Counted from the first letter of the stretch, positions 8,438-17,540 are shown. The stretch is DNA of 64,000 nucleotides from Brevibacillus laterosporus LMG 15441 (GCF_000219535.2 NZ_CP007806.1:3568501-3632500); one strand, 5' to 3'. The notes: a model not told the origin generated them from the letters alone. Numbers and translations are program-made.

Positions 8438-9721
8438 CTATGCCTGTGAACGTACGATCGAGACCGCCATCTGACTTTCTTGTAGATGGTCATGCATACG
8501 TTTTTGTACATCCTCTAACGTAATTTTTTCTAAAGTAGGTACGATTTCAAACAAATCAATTCCATTAAATTTATAACTAGTAAATTGATTAGCAATAAAT
8601 TCAAGGGAATTTAACGAGCGCAGGAAAAGTCCGATTCTTCTCCGTTTTTGTCGTTGGAACGATTCCTCATCAATTCCTCGCGCTTTCGCCTCCTTGATTT
8701 CCTGTGTGATAACGCTAACTAGCTTTTCGGGATCAGGTGTATCGCCGCCTAGAATCGTATAGCCGTAATCAGTCTCATTGCTGTAATCGAAATCAAAGGA
8801 TTCTGTAAGGAGTCCTTCGTCATAATATCTTTGGTAAAAACTAGAGCTGTTTCCAAACAGCAACTCTAGCATCAATTTTGTCGTTAGTTCACGTTTTAGC
8901 AGCTCTTCACCAAATAATTGGTTTTTCACTTCTTTAAATCCGATGTATATTTTAGGGATTGCCACGGAAAGATGAGCTTCCACAAGCTTTTCTCCCACTT
9001 CAGTCGGTTCGTCTGGGAAAAAGCGTTCAATGATCGGGGCTGGTGGAAAACTTTTCGCTTGCTGATTACTACGAATCAATTCACCAATCTGATCTTTATC
9101 AAATCCTCCCACCACAAATAACACCATGTTGCTTGGATGGTAAAAGGTCTCATAGCATTGATACAGCATGTCTTTTGTGATCGGTGTAATGGTTTCGATT
9201 GTTCCAGCGATCTCGATTCGTACCGGATATTTTTGATACATGGCTTTCAACAAATTAACATATACTTTCCAATCCGGATTATCATCGTACATTTGAATTT
9301 CTTGACCAATAATTCCTTTTTCTTTTTCAACGCTTGCTTCAGAAAAATAAGGTTCCTGTACGAAATCCAGTAATATCTTCAAATTCTCCTCTACTTTATC
9401 CGTAGAAGAAAAAAGGTAAGCTGTCCGGTTAAAGCTGGTAAATGCATTATAAGAAGCACCGTTGCGGGAAAAATCCTGAAATACGTCACGATCTTCCTTT
9501 TCAAATAGCTTATGCTCCAAAAAATGGGCAATACCATCAGGTACATTGATGGTCTCCTGGTTATTTAATCGGAAATGGCTATCATTTGAACCATAGCGGG
9601 TTGTAAAAACGGCATAGGTCTTGCTAAAGCCTTCCTTTGGCAACAAATAGACTGATAAGCCGTTTGGCAGTTTTTCATGATAGAGTGTTTCATTTAACTG
9701 ATCAAATGTTACTGTTTTCAC
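8438..9721 (-). CDS. ymfH: M16 family metallopeptidase YmfH (active-type subunit)
   Basis: Zinc peptidase of the pitrilysin/insulinase family. The 427-residue product keeps the inverted zinc motif HFLEH near residue 70 and the downstream metal-binding glutamate context (EKEKGIIGQEIQ). The C-terminal half is the usual non-catalytic M16 repeat. The frame is open further upstream, but GTG 9721 lies one base past the ymfF stop with GGGG-rich Shine-Dalgarno sequence before it and gives the expected family length. Paired M16 proteins often form heterodimers in which only one partner is catalytic, which fits with ymfF. Confidence 0.92.
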   Translation of the reverse strand: MKTVTFDQLNETLYHEKLPNGLSVYLLPKEGFSKTYAVFTTRYGSNDSHFRLNNQETINVPDGIAHFLEHKLFEKEDRDVFQDFSRNGASYNAFTSFNRTAYLFSSTDKVEENLKILLDFVQEPYFSEASVEKEKGIIGQEIQMYDDNPDWKVYVNLLKAMYQKYPVRIEIAGTIETITPITKDMLYQCYETFYHPSNMVLFVVGGFDKDQIGELIRSNQQAKSFPPAPIIERFFPDEPTEVGEKLVEAHLSVAIPKIYIGFKEVKNQLFGEELLKRELTTKLMLELLFGNSSSFYQRYYDEGLLTESFDFDYSNETDYGYTILGGDTPDPEKLVSVITQEIKEAKARGIDEESFQRQKRRRIGLFLRSLNSLEFIANQFTSYKFNGIDLFEIVPTLEKITLEDVQKRMHDHLQESQMAVSIVRSQA

Positions 9722-9722
9722 C

Positions 9723-11018
9723 CTATTCCCCACCCTTCTTATCGCGTAGTAGATAAATCGTATCGAGTTCAATTTTTTTAGCTACATTGACAACATCCTG
9801 CACGTTCACTTTTTCAATCTCAGACAGCAGGGTTTGTAAATCACGGTTTCTGCCGCTTATGACTCCGTTATAGGCAAAATCCACCATCATTCTACCGCTA
9901 TCAAGCAATTCTTTAAATTGATTGTACAAGGTAGCTTTCGTCATATCCATTTCTTCCTGACTGATCTCGCCATTTTCCATCATCGTCATCTGTTCCTTGA
10001 TGATGGTGACCGCTTTTTCATAATTATTGACATCAATACCTGACATCATCATAACTACGCCTTTATGGCTTTCCAAACGAGACACGGCATAATAAGCCAA
10101 GCTAGCCTTTTCACGTACATTTAAAAAGAGCTTGGAATGTGGGAATCCACCTAAAATCCCGTTATACACAAGCAAAGCAGGATAATCATCGTCTTTATAT
10201 ACAATATTGGTGCGGCAACCTATGTTTAGCTTAGCCTGATTTACATCCATGCGATCTACAATTGTTTTTTGTTCAGTAACCTGCTTAGAGACCTGCTGAA
10301 TGTTTAGATGGCTTTTATGCTGGGAGGGTAGCTGAAGATGCTTCTTACATAAAGCGGTAATCTCCTCTTCCTTCACATCGCCCACTACAAAGATTTCAAG
10401 AGGGTTATTATTTATAACTTGATGATAATAATCAGTAAGTGAAGCGGCATCTAGCTTTGTAACGTTATCTATTGTGCCGAATGCAGAAATAGCATATGGT
10501 TCACCCTTAAACATTTCTTCCGTAATCCGTTGATTTGCGTATCTCATTTTATCATTAACGATGCTTTCAATTTTTTTCGTTAAGGATTTTTTCTCTGCTT
10601 CAACATATGTGCTGTCAAACTGATCGTTAACCAAATAGGGGCGAGTAAGGATATCGCCAACAAACTCTATCGCGTCTTCAACTAATGACTGGCTTCCGCT
10701 TACATATTTTTGATTTGGAACCTCCATATATAGCTGGAGGACTTGGCGCTCCCCTTTTTTGGCTACATCAACGTCAAAAATAGCCCCATACAAATAATCA
10801 AGATGCTGACGAAGCTTTTGTGGTTCAGGAAAACGAGCTGTTGCACGCTTTAACACCATGGCAAGCAAAGCGGTTTTCGATGCATTTTCCTCCGTTAATT
10901 CCTGTTCAATGTTTACGATCATCGTAATTGATTTAAACTTTTCGGTCTGTAAAATATGTAGATTCATGCCATTTACCTGAGATTTCGTAAAAGCAATCTC
11001 CTGTGCCTTTTCAGCCAT
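9723..11018 (-). CDS. ymfF: M16 family peptidase-like protein YmfF (catalytically degenerate partner)
   Basis: The 431-residue protein has the M16 fold sequence style in both halves but no HxxEH zinc motif; the N-terminal region where it should occur reads ASKTALLAMVLKRAT. It is therefore probably the structural or substrate-binding partner of YmfH, encoded one base downstream. This matches the B. subtilis ymfF-ymfH pair. ATG 11018 has GGAGGGAG about 12 bases upstream. Upstream lies an inverted repeat (11045-11075) that could be regulatory. Confidence 0.9.
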   Translation of the reverse strand: MAEKAQEIAFTKSQVNGMNLHILQTEKFKSITMIVNIEQELTEENASKTALLAMVLKRATARFPEPQKLRQHLDYLYGAIFDVDVAKKGERQVLQLYMEVPNQKYVSGSQSLVEDAIEFVGDILTRPYLVNDQFDSTYVEAEKKSLTKKIESIVNDKMRYANQRITEEMFKGEPYAISAFGTIDNVTKLDAASLTDYYHQVINNNPLEIFVVGDVKEEEITALCKKHLQLPSQHKSHLNIQQVSKQVTEQKTIVDRMDVNQAKLNIGCRTNIVYKDDDYPALLVYNGILGGFPHSKLFLNVREKASLAYYAVSRLESHKGVVMMMSGIDVNNYEKAVTIIKEQMTMMENGEISQEEMDMTKATLYNQFKELLDSGRMMVDFAYNGVISGRNRDLQTLLSEIEKVNVQDVVNVAKKIELDTIYLLRDKKGGE

Positions 11019-11152
11019 ATGATTCGTCTCCCTCCTTATTTACGTACCTATTCTTTATTTTACCCAAAATAGGTAGCTTTCAGCAAAATGATTACATCAA
11101 ATGTATGCCACACAACTGTACTCTTATACATCGTAGTTCATTCCAACAAAAA

Positions 11153-11183
11153 AAGACTGATGAGCGAAAAACTCAACAGCCTT
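11153..11183 (-). terminator. Rho-independent terminator after the zinc-ribbon gene
   Basis: AAGACTGATGAG pairs with CTCAACAGCCTT (one G-T pair and one mismatch) around a 7-base loop. On the minus strand seven T residues follow. It lies 17 bases beyond the stop of the 51-residue zinc-ribbon gene. Confidence 0.82.
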
Positions 11184-11200
11184 TTCTGTAATGCCCTTCC

Positions 11201-11356
11201 TTAAAAATCACTTGTATCCCAATCGCTAAGCATCTCCACACTAGTATCGCTAGAGTCAAAACGACCACAGTCCGGATTTAAGCAGAGAATGCCATGTAAT
11301 TGATTGTCCAAAAACACATGACCATTTACAAACCCACAGTATGGACATTCCCACAT
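11201..11356 (-). CDS. Small zinc-ribbon protein, 51 residues, function unknown
   Basis: This gene is easy to miss because it is only 52 codons long. ATG 11356 is preceded by AAGGGGTG at good spacing and the frame ends in TAA at 11201. A terminator lies 17 bases further on. The product has CPYC near the N-terminus (Cys4, Cys7) and CLNPDC (Cys25, Cys30), spaced like a compact zinc ribbon, then an acidic C-terminus rich in Ser/Asp. Promoter-free spacing of 85 bases after the M23 hydrolase gene suggests co-transcription. I do not recognise a named family. The clear start, stop, ribosome site, metal motif and terminator together make it a convincing gene. Confidence 0.8.
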   Translation of the reverse strand: MWECPYCGFVNGHVFLDNQLHGILCLNPDCGRFDSSDTSVEMLSDWDTSDF

Positions 11357-11441
11357 TTTGATACACCCCTTATGCTTTTTATCTCAAAGTAGTGTACCCA
11401 TTCCCTGTCTAGGATATAAGTATGGCATATATCATATGCTT

Positions 11442-12605
11442 TTACTTCGTCGATTGGATTTCAATCGTTTCCAGATATTTAAGGAAAAAATAAGGATTAA
11501 CAGCTTTACCTGTCTGATTGCTGTACAGGCCAAAATGCAGGTGAGGAGAAAACATACCTGTAGTTTCCATCGGTCCGTACCCTGTATCGCCTACAAAGCC
11601 AATTAACTGACCTGCTTTAACAGGACTACCCACCTTTATTTCAGGAGCAAAAGCGCTCAAATGGGCATAGTACACCCGATACTTACCAGAGGAATGTGTA
11701 ATATTAACTCTCCATCCCCCCATGCTATTCCACCCTAAGCGATTAATGACTCCATTCGTTGATGAAAAGACAGGGACTCCATGAAAAGCCATTATATCAA
11801 TGCCTTCATGATTTCTACCCTGAGTATCTGCGCCCCATGTTCGTTCATCCCCATATGTATTGTAAACCTGTTCATACCATGTACCTTTTTGCAAGGGGAA
11901 GACACTTTGCTTGGGGGCTAAGGCTTGATCAATGTTCCCTAGATATTGCTGCTTAGATTGTATGTCTAATGGTTTCCATGTCTGATTATACATACTAATG
12001 ACTGGAATAGTCAGCGTCATTCCCTGGCGTATCTCTTCCTTTGTTAGACGAGAAGCATTCTGTATCGCCGAAATAGGCACACCAAATTTTTGACTAATCG
12101 ACCATAACGAGTCCCCGGCCTGTACCGTATAAGTTGCTGGAGAGGTTTTAGTAGCCACCATCGCTACCTTCGATTGTTCATTATACTTTACCTGATAGCC
12201 TAATAATTCACTTATCGAACGTAAAGGGACTAAAATACGTCCTTCCTTTACTATAGGGGAAACATCTAGGCTATGCTTTTTTCCATTCCCCCAAGCTGTT
12301 TTTTGATTCACCCTATAAGTGAATTCGTTTGTTTTTGTCTTAATAACTACTTGCTTCGTTGATGCCTGATAAGTAACTTGTGCCTTAGTAGCTTCTGAAA
12401 CAGCACGAATCGGTACCAGCATACGATTATTCACAATTTGTGGTTCTACATCTGTTTTTAAACCCTTTCCATCTACCATAAGGAAAACACGTGGCACAGA
12501 AGCAGCCTGTACTTGTATAGGGTTAATCCAGGAAATGGATAACAAGGCAGCACCCACCAGACTCCTTACTAACCATCGGCTCGTACTCCTTCGTAATCTG
12601 TTCAT
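11442..12605 (-). CDS. Exported LysM / M23 cell-wall endopeptidase with copper-amine-oxidase N-like domain
   Basis: The 387-residue product starts with a signal peptide (basic MNRLRRS, hydrophobic core, VQAAS cleavage region). Residues ~40-150 hold the stalk-like domain PF07833 (Copper_amine_oxidN), with the repeated signatures NNRMLVPIRAVSE and GRILVPLRSISELLG. A LysM domain follows (YTVQAGDSLWSISQKFGVP, ~160-205). The last third is an M23/LytM peptidase: HEGIDI, YYAHLS and HLHFGLY supply the H/D/H ligands. It probably cleaves peptidoglycan cross-bridges while bound to the wall. ATG 12605 has AGGAGG eight bases upstream, so I trimmed seven upstream codons. B. subtilis has no such gene here, so it is an insertion relative to that order. 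Confidence 0.9.
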   Translation of the reverse strand: MNRLRRSTSRWLVRSLVGAALLSISWINPIQVQAASVPRVFLMVDGKGLKTDVEPQIVNNRMLVPIRAVSEATKAQVTYQASTKQVVIKTKTNEFTYRVNQKTAWGNGKKHSLDVSPIVKEGRILVPLRSISELLGYQVKYNEQSKVAMVATKTSPATYTVQAGDSLWSISQKFGVPISAIQNASRLTKEEIRQGMTLTIPVISMYNQTWKPLDIQSKQQYLGNIDQALAPKQSVFPLQKGTWYEQVYNTYGDERTWGADTQGRNHEGIDIMAFHGVPVFSSTNGVINRLGWNSMGGWRVNITHSSGKYRVYYAHLSAFAPEIKVGSPVKAGQLIGFVGDTGYGPMETTGMFSPHLHFGLYSNQTGKAVNPYFFLKYLETIEIQSTK

Positions 12606-12708
12606 GTAAATATCCTCCTTATCCAAGTCAAACTTGTCCCATTATCCCATAGGTTACAAAAGGGTATCTATGCATAATTACTGGTAAAAAGTAGCCGAAC
12701 AAGAAAAA

Positions 12709-12732
12709 CCACCCTTCCGGACGGAAAGGTGG
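12709..12732 (-). terminator. Rho-independent terminator after the nucleoside ABC operon
   Basis: CCACC-TTCC pairs with GGAA-GGTGG around a tight loop. Five T residues follow on the minus strand. It closes the nupNOPQ-like operon, 72 bases past the last permease stop. Confidence 0.83.
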
Positions 12733-12804
12733 CCATTGATTTTTTAGCTAGATTTACCTTCAAATACATGTAGATTCTTATTAGAAATAGATAAATACCG
12801 TTTA

Positions 12805-13758
12805 CTAACGAGAACCTGTTTCATATGGTTCACCACTTGCTTTTGGAGCACGTGATTTACCAACAAGACCAGCAAGTACCAAGATCGTCAATACGTATGG
12901 CAACATGTAGATAAATTCAACTGGAATGTATTTGGTAAGTCCAAATACTTGTACAAGTGTTTTAACAGCTTGAGCTAATCCGAAAAACAGAGCTGCTCCC
13001 ATGGCACCTACTGGATGCCACTTACCAAAAATCATCGCTGCAAGTGCAATAAAACCTTGACCAGAAATCGTGTTGTGAGAGAAGTTTGATGTTGTTGTTA
13101 AAGCAACAGTTGCTCCACCCAACGCTGCCAAAGCTCCACTCAGCATAACCGCAATGTAACGAACACGAAATACATTAATACCGGCTGTATCAGCGGCACG
13201 CGGATGTTCCCCTACAGAGCGAAGTCTTAAGCCAAACTGAGTTTTAAACAGTACGAACCAAACGATTGCCACTGTGATAAATGCCAAATAACTAGTAGGA
13301 TATGCTTGGAACAAAGCACGGCCCAAGAAAGGAATTTCACTTAAAAACGGGATGTCCCATTTGGAAAATACAACGCTCAATGTTTTGGTTTGACCAGCAC
13401 CATCAAAAATGATTTTGGTAAGATATACTGCCAAACCTGTTGCCAAGAAGTTAAGAGCAACACCACTTACTACTTGATTGGATTTAAACGTAATCGAAGC
13501 CGCTGCATGTGGCAGGGAAAAAATAATACCACCAATACAAGCCGCGATTAAACCAATCCAAGGTGCGTACGGCGCTGGCTCCATAAAGTAAGTAACAACT
13601 GCTCCAATGAAAGCTCCCATTACCATGAGGCCTTCCAGCGCAATGTTAACTACCCCGGAACGTTCAGAAATAACACCGCCAAGTGCCGCGAAAATGAGGG
13701 CTGTGGAAAATACGATCGTGTCATGTAAGAGATCGCCACCAATGGTTAGCCATTGCAT
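12805..13758 (-). CDS. nupQ: Nucleoside-type ABC transporter permease (NupQ/YufQ-like)
   Basis: Integral membrane protein of 317 residues with eight to ten hydrophobic segments and the BPD_transp_2 (PF02653) style, including GVVNIALEGLMVMGAF near the N-terminus and RSVGEHPRAADTAGINV, the EAA-like cytoplasmic loop. It pairs with the second permease directly upstream (2-base gap) to form the membrane channel of a BMP-type importer. Substrate by family: guanosine or other nucleosides in B. subtilis NupNOPQ; the exact substrate here is inferred. Confidence 0.88.
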   Translation of the reverse strand: MQWLTIGGDLLHDTIVFSTALIFAALGGVISERSGVVNIALEGLMVMGAFIGAVVTYFMEPAPYAPWIGLIAACIGGIIFSLPHAAASITFKSNQVVSGVALNFLATGLAVYLTKIIFDGAGQTKTLSVVFSKWDIPFLSEIPFLGRALFQAYPTSYLAFITVAIVWFVLFKTQFGLRLRSVGEHPRAADTAGINVFRVRYIAVMLSGALAALGGATVALTTTSNFSHNTISGQGFIALAAMIFGKWHPVGAMGAALFFGLAQAVKTLVQVFGLTKYIPVEFIYMLPYVLTILVLAGLVGKSRAPKASGEPYETGSR

Positions 13759-13760
13759 CT

Positions 13761-14837
13761 TTACAGCACCTCCTTCTTATTCTTCTTAGATAAAACAGGT
13801 TTTAAAATAAATCTTACAATACCATGAGCGGCAACGAAGAAGATTACAGAGGCAATTACCACACGAATTAACTCTACAGGTACGCCTGCTCCCATCTTCA
13901 TTCCATTTGCTCCAAAGGACAATATTCCAAATAAAATAGCACCTAATACTACCCCAATTGGAGTATTACCACCAATTAATGCAACTGCGATTCCATCAAA
14001 GCCATACCCAGGCTGAGCGGCCATAATAGCTTGATAATGGAACACCCCTAGAATTTCAGCGGCTCCACCCATACCTGCCATACAACCTGAAATAAACATA
14101 GCTTTAATAACGTTATTATTTACATTCATACCAGCATATTGTGCCGCATGCGGGTTAAAGCCTGTCGCACGAAGCTCAAAGCCTGTTTTTGTTTTCCAAA
14201 GAACAATATAGAAAAGGAGAGCTAAAACAAGAGCAAGTAATGTTCCCCAATGCATACGTGCACTTTCAAACATTTGAGACAGCCAGCCAATTGCAATAGA
14301 CGCTGATTCCTTAATATTTTCAGAACGCTGTTGTCCTTCTGGAACCAATGTAGTCACCAGAATAAAGTTCACCATATACAAAGCAATCCAGTTCATCATG
14401 ATTGTAGTAATAACCTCGTGGACACCACGTGCAGCTTTTAACCAACCTGCAAAAGCCGCCCACAGCCCACCGACAATTGTACTAACAATAATGGTTAATG
14501 GAGCATGAATATAGGCAGGTAAGTCCAGCTTTACACCAAGGTAAACAGCTGTAATCATACCCATCATGAATTGACCCTCTACTCCGATGTTAAAAAGACC
14601 AGTACGGAAAGCAAAAGCAACAGCCAATCCACTAAAAATCAAAGGGGTGATCTGGCGAATCGTTTCACCAAAATTATAGGCGTCACCAAATACTTTCTTG
14701 ACCAGAGAACCATAGGCTAACAATGGATCAAATCCACCTGCTAGCATCGCAATCGCCCCGACGATGAGTCCAAGCAGAATCGCAACAACAGGAACGATGA
14801 AAGAATCCTTCGTAAAAATCTTAAATACACTATTCAT
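13761..14837 (-). CDS. nupP: Nucleoside-type ABC transporter permease (NupP/YufP-like)
   Basis: Membrane permease of 358 residues with about ten hydrophobic helices. It carries the family signatures GLFNIGVEGQFMMG and RATGFNPHAAQYAGMNV. ATG 14837 has AAGGAGG eight bases upstream, so the longer upstream frame (ten extra codons) is rejected. The gene overlaps the end of the ATPase gene by eight bases, implying translational coupling. It forms a heterodimeric channel with the next gene. Confidence 0.9.
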   Translation of the reverse strand: MNSVFKIFTKDSFIVPVVAILLGLIVGAIAMLAGGFDPLLAYGSLVKKVFGDAYNFGETIRQITPLIFSGLAVAFAFRTGLFNIGVEGQFMMGMITAVYLGVKLDLPAYIHAPLTIIVSTIVGGLWAAFAGWLKAARGVHEVITTIMMNWIALYMVNFILVTTLVPEGQQRSENIKESASIAIGWLSQMFESARMHWGTLLALVLALLFYIVLWKTKTGFELRATGFNPHAAQYAGMNVNNNVIKAMFISGCMAGMGGAAEILGVFHYQAIMAAQPGYGFDGIAVALIGGNTPIGVVLGAILFGILSFGANGMKMGAGVPVELIRVVIASVIFFVAAHGIVRFILKPVLSKKNKKEVL

Positions 14838-16371
14838 CCTGTTCGCCTCCTTGAATGCGTTTTCCACCTGACATCATCAACCCGAGCTCTTGTTCACTCG
14901 TTGTTTTCGGATCAACAATACCAACGATTTCACCTTCATAAATAACAGCGATCCGATCGGAAACATTGCGTATCTCATCTAGCTCAAACGAAATGAGTAG
15001 AACCGCTTTTCCCTTATCGCGTTGTTCAATTAGGCGTTTATGAATAAATTCAATCGCACCTACATCCAGCCCGCGTGTTGGCTGAGCTGCAATCAACAGA
15101 TCAGGATTTTTGTTCACTTCACGTGCAATAATCGCTTTCTGTTGGTTACCACCCGACAGAGCGCGTGCTAGTGTATGTATCCCTGGCGTACGAACATCGA
15201 ATTCTTCAATAAGCTTTTCTGCATGTTTGTTAATCGCATCATAATTCAAAAATCCATTTTTATTAAATTCAGGGTGGAAATAAGTCTCTAGAACAATGTT
15301 TTCAGCCATGTTAAAATCGAGAACTAAACCATGCTTATGTCGATCCTCTGGTATATTAGATAGTCCTGATTCAGAAATAAAACGCGGAGTTTTATTGGTT
15401 AAGTCCTTACCATTTAGAGTTACTGAGCCTTCCTGACACTTACGTAGCCCCGTTAACACTTCAATCAATTCAGACTGACCGTTACCGTCAACTCCCGCAA
15501 TTCCAAGAATTTCACCAGCCTTAACATCAAAGCTGATTTTATTTAGGGCATTAACTCCACGATTACCCATTGCTGTTACATTTTTCACAGATAGACTTGC
15601 TTCTTTAGGATTAGCAGGCTTTTTATCTACAGAAAACGTTACGTCCCGCCCAACCATTTTGGAAGCCAATTCATCTGGATTCGTATCTTTAATAGCTAGA
15701 GAGTCGATAGTCTTACCACGGCGAATAATGGTGACACTATCACAAATTGCCATAATCTCTTTTAGCTTATGGGTGATTAAGATAATCGTTTTTCCTTCTT
15801 TAACCAAATTACGCATAATCTCTATTAACTCGGAAATTTCCTGCGGTGTAAGAACAGCCGTTGGTTCGTCAAAAATGAGGATATTAGCTCCGCGGTACAA
15901 GGTTTTAAGAATCTCAACGCGTTGTTGCATCCCTACTGAGATGTCTTCAATCTTTGCATACGGGTCAACCTTGAGCCCATACTGTTCAGATAGTGCTTGT
16001 ACCTTTTTAGCCGCTGAATTGATATCTATCTTCAAACCATTCTTTGGTTCTTTTCCTAGAATAATATTTTCCGTAACGGTAAACGGTTCGACAAGCATAA
16101 AGTGTTGGTGAACCATTCCAATACCCAATTCGTTAGCAACATTTGGACTGGTGATTTTCACTGGTGTTTCATTAAGTAAAATCTCACCCTCATCAGGCTG
16201 ATACAACCCAAATAGAATATTCATTAGAGTGGATTTACCTGCACCATTTTCACCTAAGAGCGCGTGAATCTCGCCCTTTTTTACTTTAAGTTGAATATTA
16301 TCATTTGCAATAATTCCTGGAAAGCGCTTCGTTATTCCGCGCATTTCTACTACAGTTTTTACGTCTTTCAT
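14830..16371 (-). CDS. nupO: ABC transporter ATP-binding protein, tandem ATPase (NupO/YufO-like)
   Basis: The 513-residue protein carries two fused ABC ATPase domains, as in sugar and nucleoside importers. The first half has Walker A GENGAGKST, signature ISVGMQQR and Walker B ILIFDEPTA. The second has GVDGNGQSE (a degenerate Walker A), LSGGNQQK and ANPTRGLDVGA-like text (AAQPTRGLDVGA). The second site lacks the Walker A lysine, so one site is probably the main hydrolytic one; that asymmetry is common in this family. ATG 16371 follows GGGGTGAG. A perfect 13-bp hairpin separates this gene from the binding-protein gene. Confidence 0.93.
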   Translation of the reverse strand: MKDVKTVVEMRGITKRFPGIIANDNIQLKVKKGEIHALLGENGAGKSTLMNILFGLYQPDEGEILLNETPVKITSPNVANELGIGMVHQHFMLVEPFTVTENIILGKEPKNGLKIDINSAAKKVQALSEQYGLKVDPYAKIEDISVGMQQRVEILKTLYRGANILIFDEPTAVLTPQEISELIEIMRNLVKEGKTIILITHKLKEIMAICDSVTIIRRGKTIDSLAIKDTNPDELASKMVGRDVTFSVDKKPANPKEASLSVKNVTAMGNRGVNALNKISFDVKAGEILGIAGVDGNGQSELIEVLTGLRKCQEGSVTLNGKDLTNKTPRFISESGLSNIPEDRHKHGLVLDFNMAENIVLETYFHPEFNKNGFLNYDAINKHAEKLIEEFDVRTPGIHTLARALSGGNQQKAIIAREVNKNPDLLIAAQPTRGLDVGAIEFIHKRLIEQRDKGKAVLLISFELDEIRNVSDRIAVIYEGEIVGIVDPKTTSEQELGLMMSGGKRIQGGEQDE

Positions 16372-16426
16372 TTCACTCACCCCGTTTTTCTGGGTAATAA
16401 TCCACAAGTAACTCTGTACAAGGCAA

Positions 16427-16458
16427 CAACAAGGCTAGTCATGAAACTAGCCTTGTTG
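16427..16458 (-). promoter_or_regulatory. Intercistronic hairpin between binding-protein and ATPase genes
   Basis: CAACAAGGCTAGT (16427-16439) pairs perfectly with ACTAGCCTTGTTG (16446-16458) around a 6-base loop. There is no T-run on the minus side, so it looks less like a full terminator and more like an RNA-stabilising or partial-termination element. Such elements let a binding-protein mRNA outnumber that of the downstream transporter genes. Confidence 0.7.
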
Positions 16459-16493
16459 CTTATTTTCTTCAACAAATAGAATAACTAGATCAA

Positions 16494-17540
16494 TTACTTA
16501 ACAGCTTTTTCTGGAACTTTAATTTCGCCACTTACGATTTTTGCTTTAAATTCATCAACTTTTTTCAGAACTTCAGCTGGCACATTGATAGTAGAAGTAG
16601 ATGCTAAACCTACGCCGTCTTCAGCGATACCTAGGTTAACAACTTTTCCACCTTCCCATTTGCCTTCAGCCATATCTTTGGAAACTTTGTAAACAGCCTC
16701 GTCTACTTTTTTCACCATAGAAGTTAAAGTGATTTCGTTACCAAAGTTAAGAGATTGGTCTTTGTCTACACCGATAACCCAAACATTTTCGCCTTTTTTC
16801 TTACGATCAGCAGCTTCGTTGAATACACCGTCACCAGTAGCACCAGAAGCATGGAAGATGATATCTACACCCTGTGCATACATACCAGAAGCAGTGGATT
16901 TACCTTGGTCTGGCTTATCAAATGCACCTGTGTAGATAGATATTACTTGAGCTTCCGGATTAGCGGCTTTTACACCAGCAAGGAAACCAGCTTCAAAACG
17001 TTCAATAACAGGAATTTTAACACCGCCTACGAAACCAATCTTTTTGGTTTTCGACATTTCAGCAGCTACAACACCTGCCAAGAAAGCACCTTCTTGCTCT
17101 TTGAACAATACGGATGCTACGTTTGGAGCATCAACTTGCGCGTCAATGATCGCTAGTTTCGAATCTGGGTTTTGGTCAGCAATTTTCTTAATTGGTTCAG
17201 CCATCATGAAACCAATACCCCATGTTAGATCCCATTTTTCCTTAACAAAGTTGTTCAAGTTTGGTACGTAGTCAGCATCGCCATTACTTTGAGCATAGTT
17301 TGTTTCAATGCCTGTGTCTTTGTTTAGTTTCTGTAGAGCTTCCCATGCACTTTGGTTAAAGGAGTTGTCGTTAACACCACCAACGTCAGTAACCATACCA
17401 ACCTTTGCAGAAAGTTTCTTTTCTGCCGCTGGAGAAGCGCTTTCTTTACTAGGCTCAGTTGGTTGAGCTTTACCGCAACCAGTTAGCACTAGTGAAAGAC
17501 TCAGGGTTGCCACGGAAAGAACAGATAGGATCTTTTTCAT
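16494..17540 (-). CDS. nupN: BMP-family substrate-binding lipoprotein of nucleoside ABC importer (NupN/YufN-like)
   Basis: Extracytoplasmic solute-binding lipoprotein, 348 residues. The signal sequence ends in the lipobox LTGC, placing the lipidated Cys at residue 22. A Ser/Pro/Lys linker precedes the mature BMP/PnrA domain, which carries DVGGVNDNSFNQSAW and GVDKDQS, typical of the Bmp superfamily. It delivers nucleosides to the ABC channel encoded downstream. ATG 17540 has GGGGGT in front. The upstream 295-base gap should contain its promoter, but I see no convincing one. Confidence 0.93.
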   Translation of the reverse strand: MKKILSVLSVATLSLSLVLTGCGKAQPTEPSKESASPAAEKKLSAKVGMVTDVGGVNDNSFNQSAWEALQKLNKDTGIETNYAQSNGDADYVPNLNNFVKEKWDLTWGIGFMMAEPIKKIADQNPDSKLAIIDAQVDAPNVASVLFKEQEGAFLAGVVAAEMSKTKKIGFVGGVKIPVIERFEAGFLAGVKAANPEAQVISIYTGAFDKPDQGKSTASGMYAQGVDIIFHASGATGDGVFNEAADRKKKGENVWVIGVDKDQSLNFGNEITLTSMVKKVDEAVYKVSKDMAEGKWEGGKVVNLGIAEDGVGLASTSTINVPAEVLKKVDEFKAKIVSGEIKVPEKAVK

